Below, piece after piece: positions 1 through 6,015 of a DNA stretch of 6,015 nucleotides (its first letter is position 1; every line of letters starts with the position of its first letter). Source of the DNA: Nocardioidaceae bacterium (GTDB lineage: Bacteria; Actinomycetota; Actinomycetes; Propionibacteriales; Nocardioidaceae); assembly GCA_020438665.1 (NCBI GenBank), contig JAGQUE010000675.1:1-6015 (forward strand), read 5' to 3'. A program made the translations under genes and the position numbers. Under the pieces are notes generated by a model. It had not been told where the DNA came from. It made no database searches and saw only the letters and a list, made by a program, of their open reading frames with translations.

Positions 1-48
1 CAACCGCTCGGACGCCGCCGGCGTGGCTCCCCTTAGGGCCGAAGCGGC

Positions 49-456
49 ATGATGGCAGGCGTGCCGAGGTCACTGGGAGGCCGCGTGGGGACGTTACTTG
101 GCGCGCTGGCCGTTCTAGCCGTGGCCGGTTGGTACCTCTTCGGGCAGTCCGAGCCGACACCCTGGAACAAGCCCGCACAGGTCGATGGCGCGACGATTCG
201 CCTGACCTACACCGGCAGCGAGTGCCGCGATAGCGCCGACGCTGATGTGGCCGAGAACTCGGTTCGAGTGGTCATCACCGTTCACGAGACCGTGCGGGCG
301 AGATCCTGCAGCGACGTGGGCATCACCTACAAGTTGCAGGTGCACCTGGACGCACCGCTCGCGGACCGGGAGCTGGTGGACGGGGCGTGTGAGATGCCTG
401 ACTTCGCCAGCTACGTGGACTGTGACCCGACGAAGGTGACTGTGGAGCCGAACTGA
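49..456 (+). CDS. small exported/membrane-anchored four-cysteine protein, function unknown
   Basis: I do not recognise a characterised family. The 135-residue product has a short basic N-terminus (Arg7, Arg12), one hydrophobic segment at about residues 14-32, and a polar remainder. This looks like an uncleaved signal anchor or a signal peptide. The rest has alternating hydrophobic and polar strands and four cysteines (59, 87, 114, 125), an even number suited to two disulfides outside the membrane. I infer a small beta-rich extracytoplasmic domain. The start is uncertain. ATG 49 and ATG 52 have no clear ribosome site. GTG 61 lies 7 bases behind a CATGAT that could be a -10 box, which would make it leaderless. 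GTG 85 has GGGAGG four bases upstream but would remove the basic residues. The gene converges on the peptidase gene and its TGA lies inside a terminator stem. All four tyrosines use TAC, unlike the neighbouring genes. Confidence 0.75.
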   Translation: MMAGVPRSLGGRVGTLLGALAVLAVAGWYLFGQSEPTPWNKPAQVDGATIRLTYTGSECRDSADADVAENSVRVVITVHETVRARSCSDVGITYKLQVHLDAPLADRELVDGACEMPDFASYVDCDPTKVTVEPN

Positions 457-481
457 TCGGGTGGGACCGACCCGCCCGATC
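455..481. terminator. bidirectional stem-loop terminator between convergent genes
   Basis: The arms GATCGGGTGGG (455-465) and CCCGCCCGATC (471-481) pair over 11 bases with one G-T wobble around a 5-base loop. The stem includes the last two bases of the TGA stop of the upstream + gene and ends 10 bases from the stop of the minus-strand gene. There is no T run on either side, as is common for terminators of GC-rich actinobacteria. Its position between two convergent stop codons supports termination in both directions. Confidence 0.65.
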
Positions 482-491
482 CGGCGTGCGG

Positions 492-2654
492 CTAGCCCGG
501 TTGCGACCCGTCGTCGGGTGCGTCGCTCGCCTCGTCCGCCGGGGCCTCGAGCGCATCGCTCACCAGGACGTGCACCGGGTCGGGCTCGGTGCCGCCGGCC
601 GCCTCCGGCGCTGCGGGGGACATCGCGGCCAGCAGGGCCGCATCGATGCGCCCTTGTCGACGCCGGGCACGCCTGCGCAGCACGGCGCGGCCGACCAGCG
701 CGAGGCCGGCTACCAGCAGAAGCCCGCCGGCGATGAGGCCGCCGCCCAGGAACGTGCTCCACTTCGCGGCGTCGGAGGCCGCGGTCGCCGCGCTCGTGGC
801 ACCGTCGAGGTCTCCCTCGGCCAACAGGTCGTCGGCCTTGGCCGCCTTGTCGTCGAGGCCGAGCACGAGGGCACCGATGTCCGCCAGCGGGTTGCGCGAG
901 TCGGCGGCGGCCTCGTCGGCCGTGCCCACGGCGTCGACCGCCGTCGCCGCCGTGGGCAGCGTGTCGGCGAGCTCGGCGTAGGCCGTCTCGCCATCGGCGC
1001 CCTGGTAGAGCGCGACCACCGCCTCCGGCACCTTCATGGCATGGCGCTCGGCAGCATCCTGGACCGCGACGGCGGCCGGCCCGAGGTCGGCCACCTGGGT
1101 GAGGCCCTGCTGGGCCCGGTCGAACTCCCAATAGGTCATCGCCTCCCGCACCCCGGCGGGCGGCACCCAGGAGCCGTCGGCGTCGTCGACGTCCTGGTAG
1201 TCCGCGAGGGCCGCCTGGCGATCGCGAAGCAGCGTGCGCTCCTGGGGGGTGAGCACCCACCTCTCGAACGTCCGGGGCGCCTTGTCGTTGTCACCCACCA
1301 CCTGCACCAGGTCGAGGAACCGCTGCCATCCGGTGGTCCTCGTCGTCAGGCGAAGCTCGCCGGAGACGCCGTAGGCGCTCTGCCCGGCGATGGCCGCGGC
1401 CAGCACCGCCTGGCGGGTGTCGTCGTCCATGCCGTCGAGGAGCTCGCTCATCGCGCCGTACGACGCGGGGTAGCCATAGCCGTCGACCGGCTGCACGCGC
1501 CCACCGGCCTCGTCCCACGTGTTGAGCGGGATGGCCTGCTTGCTCGTCGCCGACACCGGTGTGCGCCGGGCCGGCTTGTCGCCCTGGGTCGCGACGGCCT
1601 GGGCCGCGAGATCCTGGGCGATCCCCTCATAGATCCAGCGCTCCTCGAAAGCGCTCGGCGAGGCCCAGGCATGCAGGAGCTCGTGGAAGAGCAGCTCCTG
1701 GTCGAGCTCTTCGCCGATGACGATGGAGTCCTCCGCGCTGTCGAACCAGCCGTCATAGCCGCGAACGTTCACCGACCGGTCCTCGCGGACCGTGGTGAGC
1801 CCGCCCGGCCACGGGGTGCCGACCAGCTCCTCGAGCACGGGGACGCCGGACGTCATCCGCGAGGACACGAAGCTGAGCCAGCGCTTGTCGTCGCGATAGG
1901 CCAGCACCTCCACGTCCTGGTCGCCGACCTCCACCGTCGCGGTGCGCGCGATGTCGAGGTCGCGAGCCGACACCACGGCCCAGAAGCCGGAGCCCTCCGT
2001 GCCGGCCGTCGCGGTGTAGGTGACGGTCTTGCCGCCCTTGCCGCCGTCGAAGGCATCGGTCGTCGCGTCGAAGCTCATCGACGCGGGCAGCACCACCTCG
2101 ACGGTGTTCTGGCCGGCGTCGCCGGGCCCATAGACGGCGAACGTCGCATAGCCGGGACCGACCCGGGTCTGGTTCTTGGAGCGCGGCTCCTCGCCCTCGA
2201 GGACGAACGAGACGGTGATGGTGCGGCTCTGCCCATAGAGAAGGCTGGAGGGGAAGTGGATCGTCGCGAGCGCGATGCTCGGGTCCTTCGTGGGCTCCTG
2301 GGTCACCGAGAGCGGTGCGCCGTTGGAGACCGCGGTCAGCTTGGCCGCCTCGGCGGGGACCGGGACGGTGATGGAGGGCAGGTAGAAGTACTGGATGTAG
2401 TTGCCCGTCCGATAGCTCGGCCGCTCGTTGCGCACCGTCACCGTCATCGTGGCCCGGACGACCTCCTCCTTGGCCTGGAGGACATAGCGGCTGGTCGAGT
2501 TGATGTCGAGGCCGTTGTCGGCGTGGGCCGCGGGGGCGATCAGCACCACGGTGGCGGCACCGACGGCGACCGCGAGGGCTCGACGTACGCGAGCGGCGCG
2601 CGAGGTCGACCGGTGCTGTGGGCAGGTGGACGTCGCCGAGCGGCCGACGCGCAT
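492..2654 (-). CDS. secreted, C-terminally membrane-anchored zinc metallopeptidase-like protein (gluzincin type)
   Basis: The 720-residue product probably acts on the outer face of the membrane as a zinc-dependent peptidase; its substrate cannot be told. It has a long basic N-region (RAARVRR), a hydrophobic core and an AHA-D signal-cleavage site near residue 45. A beta-rich region of about 230 residues follows, then the zinc motif HELLH (His324, Glu325, His328), with WIYEG giving a third ligand at Glu343. A tyrosine in SYGAMSELL (Tyr399) sits where M1 peptidases carry their catalytic Tyr. An Ala/Asp-rich helical stretch precedes one transmembrane helix (about 635-655), an Arg-rich stop-transfer RRRARRR and an acidic tail of about 60 residues. 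HExxH with a downstream WxxEG resembles M1/M61, but there are 14 residues to the Glu instead of the 18 usual in M1, so family assignment is loose. I chose ATG 2654, which has GGGGAG just upstream. ATG 2711, in frame, would add 19 residues with no signal-like content. The gene lies 112 bp downstream of the reductase gene on the same strand, with a putative terminator between. Confidence 0.85.
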   Translation of the reverse strand: MRVGRSATSTCPQHRSTSRAARVRRALAVAVGAATVVLIAPAAHADNGLDINSTSRYVLQAKEEVVRATMTVTVRNERPSYRTGNYIQYFYLPSITVPVPAEAAKLTAVSNGAPLSVTQEPTKDPSIALATIHFPSSLLYGQSRTITVSFVLEGEEPRSKNQTRVGPGYATFAVYGPGDAGQNTVEVVLPASMSFDATTDAFDGGKGGKTVTYTATAGTEGSGFWAVVSARDLDIARTATVEVGDQDVEVLAYRDDKRWLSFVSSRMTSGVPVLEELVGTPWPGGLTTVREDRSVNVRGYDGWFDSAEDSIVIGEELDQELLFHELLHAWASPSAFEERWIYEGIAQDLAAQAVATQGDKPARRTPVSATSKQAIPLNTWDEAGGRVQPVDGYGYPASYGAMSELLDGMDDDTRQAVLAAAIAGQSAYGVSGELRLTTRTTGWQRFLDLVQVVGDNDKAPRTFERWVLTPQERTLLRDRQAALADYQDVDDADGSWVPPAGVREAMTYWEFDRAQQGLTQVADLGPAAVAVQDAAERHAMKVPEAVVALYQGADGETAYAELADTLPTAATAVDAVGTADEAAADSRNPLADIGALVLGLDDKAAKADDLLAEGDLDGATSAATAASDAAKWSTFLGGGLIAGGLLLVAGLALVGRAVLRRRARRRQGRIDAALLAAMSPAAPEAAGGTEPDPVHVLVSDALEAPADEASDAPDDGSQPG

Positions 2655-2658
2655 GGGG

Positions 2659-2664
2659 CTCCCC
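2659..2664 (-). promoter_or_regulatory. ribosome binding site deciding the peptidase start
   Basis: On the minus strand GGGGAG lies four bases before ATG 2654. The alternative ATG at 2711 has only a GGGAGAG about 12 bases upstream, which is too far to be ideal. This favours the shorter protein, whose N-terminus also reads as a normal signal peptide. No convincing -10/-35 pair was found between this site and the end of the upstream gene. Confidence 0.5.
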
Positions 2665-2745
2665 GTTTCTATGCCTACCCCCGGATGGCGGCTGGCAGCG
2701 ACTGGGTCCATTCTGCATCGCCGCTCTCCCGCGCGCCGCTGGATC

Positions 2746-2768
2746 CCCGGATCCGGGACGACCGGATC
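2746..2768 (-). terminator. palindromic stem-loop at the end of the reductase gene
   Basis: On the minus strand GATCCGG (2768-2762) pairs with CCGGATC (2756-2750) around the 5-base loop TCGTC. The first arm overlaps the TGA stop codon of the reductase gene. It overlaps a perfect 12-base palindrome CCCGGATCCGGG (2746-2757), so alternative folds are possible. There is no T tail. The placement directly at the stop codon suggests a terminator that partly separates the reductase from the peptidase gene downstream, but a REP-like repeat is an alternative. Confidence 0.45.
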
Positions 2769-3801
2769 AGTCGTAGCGGATCCGCACCGAGGAGGTGAGC
2801 GGGTGGGCTTGGCAGACCAGGCGGAGGCCGGCGGCCAGGTCGGCCTCGTCGAGGATCGTGTTGGCGTCGTGGCGCAGGTCGCCCTCGACCAGGCGCGCCA
2901 TGCAGGAGGAGCACTCGCCCTTGCGGCAGGAGAAGGGCACGGCGAGGCCGCGCGCCTCGAGATGGTCGATGAGGCGTGTCGCGGGGTCCCAGTCCTCGAG
3001 CTCGTGGGTCTCCCCCGCCAGCTCGACCGTCACGCGGACCGGCCCGGCGGCATCGACGGAGGCATCCTCGAACGGGTTGCCGCCCAGCGACACGAACCGC
3101 TCCTGGTGGCGCCGCGCCCTGGGGAGCCCCAGCGCGCGGAGCGCCTCCGCGACGCCCTGCATGAACGGCGTGGGGCCGCAGGTGAAGGTGTCCCACGCGG
3201 CGTACGGCGTCGCGAGCTCCTGCAGCGCGTCCACCGTCGGCAGCCCCCGCTCGGTCTCCAGCCAGTGCACCACGGTCAGCCGGTCGGGGTGTGCCAGCGC
3301 GAGCGCGTCGATGACGTCGCCGAAGATCACCGACTCCCGGTCGCGGTTGGCATAGATCAGCACCATCCGGCCGGTCCCCGTGAGCAGCCCGGTCCTGATG
3401 ATCGAGAGGACCGGTGTGATCCCCGAGCCGCCGGCGAGAAGCAGCAGGTCGGCGTCGAAGGAGGCCGGGCTGAAGATGCCGCTCGGGGGCAGCACGCGCA
3501 GGTGATCGCCGGCCCGCAGATGGTCGGAGAGCCAGTGGGAGGCATAGCCGCCCGGCGAGCGCTTGACCGTGACCCGCAGCGGCCCGGGCTCCGCCGGGCT
3601 CGACGACAGCGAATAGCTGCGCGCCACGGACCCCGTCAGCGCCGAGGGTACGGCGACCGTCAGGAACTGCCCCGCCCGATAGGAGAAGACCTCCTCCAGG
3701 CCCTCCGGGACGCCCAGCACGATCGAGGCCGCCTCGGCGGTCTCGGCGACCACGTCGAGAACGGGGAGGACATAGGACTGCTCGGCCACGCCGACGAGCA
3801 T
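2767..3801 (-). CDS. ferredoxin-NAD(P)H reductase-type oxygenase reductase with C-terminal [2Fe-2S] domain, KshB-like
   Basis: The 344-residue product should pass electrons from NAD(P)H through FAD and a [2Fe-2S] cluster to an oxygenase in the cytoplasm. Domains in order: an FAD-binding barrel with RSYSLSS (residues 61-67); a nucleotide-binding domain with AGGSGITP (123-130) and CGPTPFM (208-214); and a plant-type ferredoxin domain with C-x4-C-x2-C-x29-C (Cys292, 297, 300, 330). The GSVARSYS segment, the order of domains and the closing RIRYD most resemble KshB, the reductase of 3-ketosteroid 9-alpha-hydroxylase in actinobacterial steroid degradation. PaaE of the phenylacetyl-CoA epoxidase has the same architecture and cannot be excluded. 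No oxygenase subunit is in the window, so the partner is unknown. I chose ATG 3801 because homologues begin shortly before this conserved region, although its ribosome site is weak (GGGGTG about 8 bases upstream). In-frame ATGs at 3864 and 3909 would run into the promoter and start of the divergent gene. Confidence 0.88.
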   Translation of the reverse strand: MLVGVAEQSYVLPVLDVVAETAEAASIVLGVPEGLEEVFSYRAGQFLTVAVPSALTGSVARSYSLSSSPAEPGPLRVTVKRSPGGYASHWLSDHLRAGDHLRVLPPSGIFSPASFDADLLLLAGGSGITPVLSIIRTGLLTGTGRMVLIYANRDRESVIFGDVIDALALAHPDRLTVVHWLETERGLPTVDALQELATPYAAWDTFTCGPTPFMQGVAEALRALGLPRARRHQERFVSLGGNPFEDASVDAAGPVRVTVELAGETHELEDWDPATRLIDHLEARGLAVPFSCRKGECSSCMARLVEGDLRHDANTILDEADLAAGLRLVCQAHPLTSSVRIRYD

Positions 3802-3813
3802 GCCAGCGACACC

Positions 3814-3835
3814 CCGGACCAAGGAATTCCGGTCC
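3814..3835. promoter_or_regulatory. possible operator: overlapping dyads between divergent genes
   Basis: The 76-base gap between the divergent reductase and amylosucrase genes contains the palindrome GGAATTCC (3823-3830). It is flanked by GGACC (3816-3820) and GGTCC (3831-3835), and by CCGGA (3814-3818) paired with TCCGG (3828-3832). The dyads are imperfectly centred on each other. A repressor site acting on the reductase promoter would fit the position, but it does not match the KstR consensus of steroid regulons as I remember it. It may be chance. Confidence 0.2.
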
Positions 3836-3840
3836 TGGTG

Positions 3841-3870
3841 CTGACACGATTCAGCCAGCCTGGCCATACT
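3841..3870 (+). promoter_or_regulatory. promoter of the amylosucrase gene, giving a leaderless mRNA
   Basis: CTGACA (3841-3846) is one mismatch from the -35 consensus TTGACA. An 18-base spacer leads to CATACT (3865-3870), a good actinobacterial -10. The GTG start codon follows after 7 bases (3871-3877), which is where transcription should begin. No Shine-Dalgarno sequence precedes the GTG, so translation from a leaderless transcript is the simplest reading. Confidence 0.6.
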
Positions 3871-3877
3871 GGTCCGC

Positions 3878-5707
3878 GTGGACCTCCCGGAACTGCTCCA
3901 AGACCGCATCGCGCGGTGGCGTCCGGACCTCTTCTCGGCGCTCGCTCGGCTCTATGACGACCCCGAGGCGGTCGCGGACCGCCTGATCACGCTGGTGGAG
4001 AAGGCCCACGCCGACCGGCCCGCCGAGCTGCGCGAGCTGGATCTCCACCGGCTCGCCGAGCCCGACTGGTTCCAGCGCCCGGACGCGCTGGGCTATGCCG
4101 CCTATGCCGACCGCTTCGCCGGCACCCTTCAAGGCGTCGCCGCTCACGCCCCCTACCTCGCCGACCTCGGCGTCTCCTATCTCCACCTGATGCCGCTGCT
4201 GCTCCCCCGGCCGCGTCCCAACGACGGCGGCTATGCCGTCCAGGACTACCGCCAGGTCCGGCCGGACCTCGGGACCGTCGACGACCTCCGCGAGGTCGCG
4301 ACCGTGCTGAGGTCCCACGGCGTCAGCCTGTGCCTCGACCTCGTCCTCAACCACGTCGCACGCGAGCACGCCTGGGCCGAAGCGGCCCGGGCGGGCGACG
4401 CGGCCAAGCGCGCCTATTTCCTCGTCTATCCCGACCGCGCCGAGCCCGACGCGTTCGAGCGCACCCTGCCCGAGGTGTTCCCCGACTTCGCGCCCGGCAA
4501 CTTCACCTGGGACGACGCACTCGACGGCTGGGTCTGGACGACGTTCAACGACTACCAATGGGACCTCAACTGGGCCAATCCCGATGTCCTGTGCGAGTTC
4601 GCCGACATCATCTTGAGCCTGGCCAACATCGGGGTCGAGATCTTCCGGCTCGACGCCATCGCGTTCCTGTGGAAGCGCCTCGGGACGAGCTGCCAGAACC
4701 AGCCCGAGGTCCACGACATCACCCAGGCGCTGCGGGCGGTCACCGAGATGGCCGCCCCCGCGGTGATCTTCAAGGCCGAGGCGATCGTGGGCCGCACCGA
4801 CCTGGCGGCCTATCTCGGCGTCGGCGACCACGCCGGCAAGGTCAGCCACCTGGCCTACCACAACAACCTGATGGTGCAGATCTGGTCGATGCTCGCGTGT
4901 GGCGACGTCCACCTCGCCACCCGCGCCCTCCAGGGGCTCCCCCAGCCGCCCTCCACGACCGGCTGGGTCACCTATGTCCGCTGCCATGACGACATCGGCT
5001 GGGCCATCGACGACGACGACGCGGCCGCCGTCGGCGTGACCGGCGCCGGGCACCGCCGGTTCCTCTCCGACTGGTACTCCGGCGACTTCCCCGGCTCCTG
5101 GGCCCAGGGGCTGGTCTTCCAGGAGAACGCCGCCACCGGCGACCGGCGGATCTCGGGGTCGGCGGCCTCGCTCGCCGGGCTGGAGGTCGGCGACCCGGAC
5201 GCCGTACGCCGGATCCTGCTGGCGCACGCGATCACGTTCGGCTTCGGCGGGCTGCCGGTGATCTGGATGGGCGACGAGCTCGGGCTGCTCAACGATCCCG
5301 ACTGGGCCGAGGACCCCGCCCACGCCGCCGACAACCGCTGGGTGCACCGGCAGCGGATGCCGTGGCCGATCCCCCCGGACCAGCACGGCATCCACGAGGG
5401 CCTGCGCCACCTGATCCGCGCCCGCGGCCGGCTGCCCCACCTCCACGCCGCCGTCTCGACCGAGATCTGGGACCCCCGCGACCCGGGCGTCCTCCTCGTC
5501 GTACGCCGCCACCCCGGCGGGCCGCTCCTGGGCGCCTACAACGTCACCGGTGACAGCCGGTCGGTGCCGGGCGAGGTCTTCTATTGGCTGGGGCTCGACG
5601 CCCGGACGGCGGTCGACCACCTGACCGGCCGGCCGCCCCACGTCCGCGCCGACCTGGGTGTCGACGTGGCGCCCTATGCCGCGCTCTGGCTGACCGGGCC
5701 CGCCTGA
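3878..5707 (+). CDS. amylosucrase-type glucosyltransferase (GH13 subfamily 4)
   Basis: Amylosucrase transfers glucose from sucrose to an alpha-1,4-glucan, releasing fructose. Close relatives simply hydrolyse sucrose. The 609-residue protein has no signal peptide and should be cytoplasmic. It has a helical N-terminal region (about 1-65) and a TIM barrel with the GH13 motifs: DLVLNH (His159), FRLDA (Arg257, nucleophile Asp259), FKAEAIV (acid/base Glu301) and CHDDIGW (His370, Asp371). The 42-residue gap from nucleophile to acid/base equals that in Neisseria polysaccharea amylosucrase (286/328, from memory). DGGYAV (Asp116, Tyr119) matches the sucrose-pocket motif. GTSCQN, the B-prime stretch around 378-435 ([15 protein letters not shown]) and NRWVHRQR are also amylosucrase hallmarks. 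The N-terminus is about 28 residues shorter than in Neisseria. The start is GTG; an in-frame stop at 3842-3844 leaves no upstream ATG or GTG. Transferase versus hydrolase activity cannot be told from sequence alone. Confidence 0.93.
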   Translation: MDLPELLQDRIARWRPDLFSALARLYDDPEAVADRLITLVEKAHADRPAELRELDLHRLAEPDWFQRPDALGYAAYADRFAGTLQGVAAHAPYLADLGVSYLHLMPLLLPRPRPNDGGYAVQDYRQVRPDLGTVDDLREVATVLRSHGVSLCLDLVLNHVAREHAWAEAARAGDAAKRAYFLVYPDRAEPDAFERTLPEVFPDFAPGNFTWDDALDGWVWTTFNDYQWDLNWANPDVLCEFADIILSLANIGVEIFRLDAIAFLWKRLGTSCQNQPEVHDITQALRAVTEMAAPAVIFKAEAIVGRTDLAAYLGVGDHAGKVSHLAYHNNLMVQIWSMLACGDVHLATRALQGLPQPPSTTGWVTYVRCHDDIGWAIDDDDAAAVGVTGAGHRRFLSDWYSGDFPGSWAQGLVFQENAATGDRRISGSAASLAGLEVGDPDAVRRILLAHAITFGFGGLPVIWMGDELGLLNDPDWAEDPAHAADNRWVHRQRMPWPIPPDQHGIHEGLRHLIRARGRLPHLHAAVSTEIWDPRDPGVLLVVRRHPGGPLLGAYNVTGDSRSVPGEVFYWLGLDARTAVDHLTGRPPHVRADLGVDVAPYAALWLTGPA

Positions 5708-5711
5708 CGCA

Positions 5712-5741
5712 CCCGGCCGGGACACGCACTTCGCCCGGGCG
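5712..5741 (+). terminator. weak candidate terminator after amylosucrase
   Basis: Two 10-base palindromes, CCCGGCCGGG (5712-5721) and CGCCCGGGCG (5732-5741), lie just after the stop codon. CCGGG (5717-5721) can also pair with CCCGG (5734-5738) around a 12-base loop. There is no T run. In sequence this GC-rich such pairings arise often by chance, so this is only a candidate. Confidence 0.25.
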
Positions 5742-5757
5742 TTGACCGTCCACTGGG

Positions 5758-5763
5758 TAGCCT
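5758..5763 (+). promoter_or_regulatory. -10 element placing transcription start at the ATG of the last gene
   Basis: TAGCCT fits the actinobacterial TANNNT pattern. It is followed by exactly six bases and then ATG 5770, so transcription would begin at the A of the start codon and the mRNA would be leaderless. No good -35 hexamer lies at 16-19 bases. A TTGACC at 5742-5747 is only 10 bases away and too close to work with it. Confidence 0.45.
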
Positions 5764-5769
5764 GCCCGC

Positions 5770-6015
5770 ATGGCATTCGGGGGATTGATGTTCGTGCTGT
5801 TCGGCGGCTTCCTGCTGCTGGTCGTGGCGATCGGCGTGCTGGGCTACCTGTCCGCCAAGAAGCGCCGCGAGGCCTTCCAGGCAATGGCGGCCCAGCGCGG
5901 CTGGGCCTATGCCGAACGTGACGACCGCTGGGCGGATGCGTTCCAAGGGGCTCCGTTCGGCCTCGGTCACAACCGACGGGCCACCAACGTCATCGAGGGA
6001 ACCTGGAGCGACCGG
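5770..6015 (+). CDS. membrane-anchored protein of unknown function, partial (3' end outside window)
   Basis: This open frame runs through the window end with 82 codons visible. A short N-terminus (MAFGG) leads to a transmembrane helix at about residues 7-26, followed by the basic AKKRR stop-transfer. I infer that the remainder lies in the cytoplasm. The soluble part begins with a helix and then RGWAYAERDD, FQGAPFGLGH and NRRATNVIEG. This pattern reminds me of uncharacterised actinobacterial membrane proteins in which a helix is followed by a globular domain, but I cannot name a domain with confidence. ATG 5770 is chosen for its -10 box six bases upstream. ATG 5788, with GGGGGA three bases before it, is an alternative that shortens the N-terminus but keeps most of the helix. 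It follows the amylosucrase gene by 62 bases and has its own promoter, so it need not share its function. Confidence 0.75.
   Translation, partial: MAFGGLMFVLFGGFLLLVVAIGVLGYLSAKKRREAFQAMAAQRGWAYAERDDRWADAFQGAPFGLGHNRRATNVIEGTWSDR

Noticed and set aside
115..1260. A 381-codon minus-strand open frame crossing the convergent gene ends
   Set aside because: Arg/Gly-rich shadow overlapping the in-frame peptidase C-terminus, the terminator and the small plus-strand gene.
2741..2782. GGATCC palindromes as inverted repeats of an insertion element
   Set aside because: No transposase frame and no paired terminal repeats are present; the palindromes are better explained as a terminator or a short repeat.
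486..2798. A 770-codon plus-strand open frame opposite the peptidase gene
   Set aside because: It is a mirror frame of a GC-rich gene: composition is Arg/Gly/Ala/Val with no domain, while the minus-strand frame has a signal peptide, HELLH motif, TM helix and normal composition.
3802..3909. Extended N-terminus for the reductase (ATG at 3864 or 3909)
   Set aside because: It would overlap the amylosucrase promoter and start, and the added residues (Ser/Arg-rich) do not resemble the N-terminus of this reductase family.
2500..3957. A 485-codon plus-strand open frame across the peptidase start and reductase gene
   Set aside because: It spans two real minus-strand genes and their intergenic gap and has no recognisable domain.
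5742..5747. TTGACC as the -35 box for the last gene
   Set aside because: Only 10 bases separate it from TAGCCT, too short for sigma-70-type spacing, so I count only the -10.
3851..5884. A 677-codon minus-strand open frame opposite the amylosucrase gene
   Set aside because: The opposite strand encodes a complete GH13 enzyme with all catalytic motifs. This frame is low-complexity Gly/Val/Asp and overlaps it entirely, as well as the next gene's start.

Overview
The window is very GC-rich and nearly every codon ends in G or C. It carries GTG starts and at least two apparently leaderless genes. Together with the recognisable families, this points to a high-GC actinobacterium. A Nocardioides-like member of the Propionibacteriales is my guess, but nothing in the window proves the genus. 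There is no tRNA, rRNA, CRISPR array, transposase or phage gene. The longest gene-free stretch is about 110 bases.

Layout: (1) a small exported or membrane-anchored four-cysteine protein on + (49-456). (2) It converges on a minus-strand gene (492-2654) for a secreted, C-terminally anchored zinc metallopeptidase-like protein, with a stem-loop terminator between the two stop codons. (3) Upstream on the same minus strand (2767-3801) lies a ferredoxin-NAD(P)H reductase-type flavoprotein with a C-terminal plant-type [2Fe-2S] domain. It most resembles KshB, the reductase of 3-ketosteroid 9-alpha-hydroxylase. (4) Divergently, on + (3878-5707), is a complete GH13 subfamily 4 glucosyltransferase (amylosucrase or sucrose hydrolase type). 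It starts with GTG directly behind a good promoter. (5) A small membrane-anchored protein of unknown function begins at 5770 on + and runs off the end of the window.

The genes do not form one pathway. The steroid/aromatic-type electron-transfer reductase lacks its oxygenase here, and the sucrose enzyme has no transporter or kinase beside it. The arrangement looks like ordinary chromosomal housekeeping and accessory metabolism. I found no convincing undescribed system. The points most worth a second look are the shortened zinc-ligand spacing in the peptidase, the variant acceptor region of the amylosucrase, the leaderless promoters, the stop codons embedded in terminator stems, and a strong and unexpected use of the TAT tyrosine codon.
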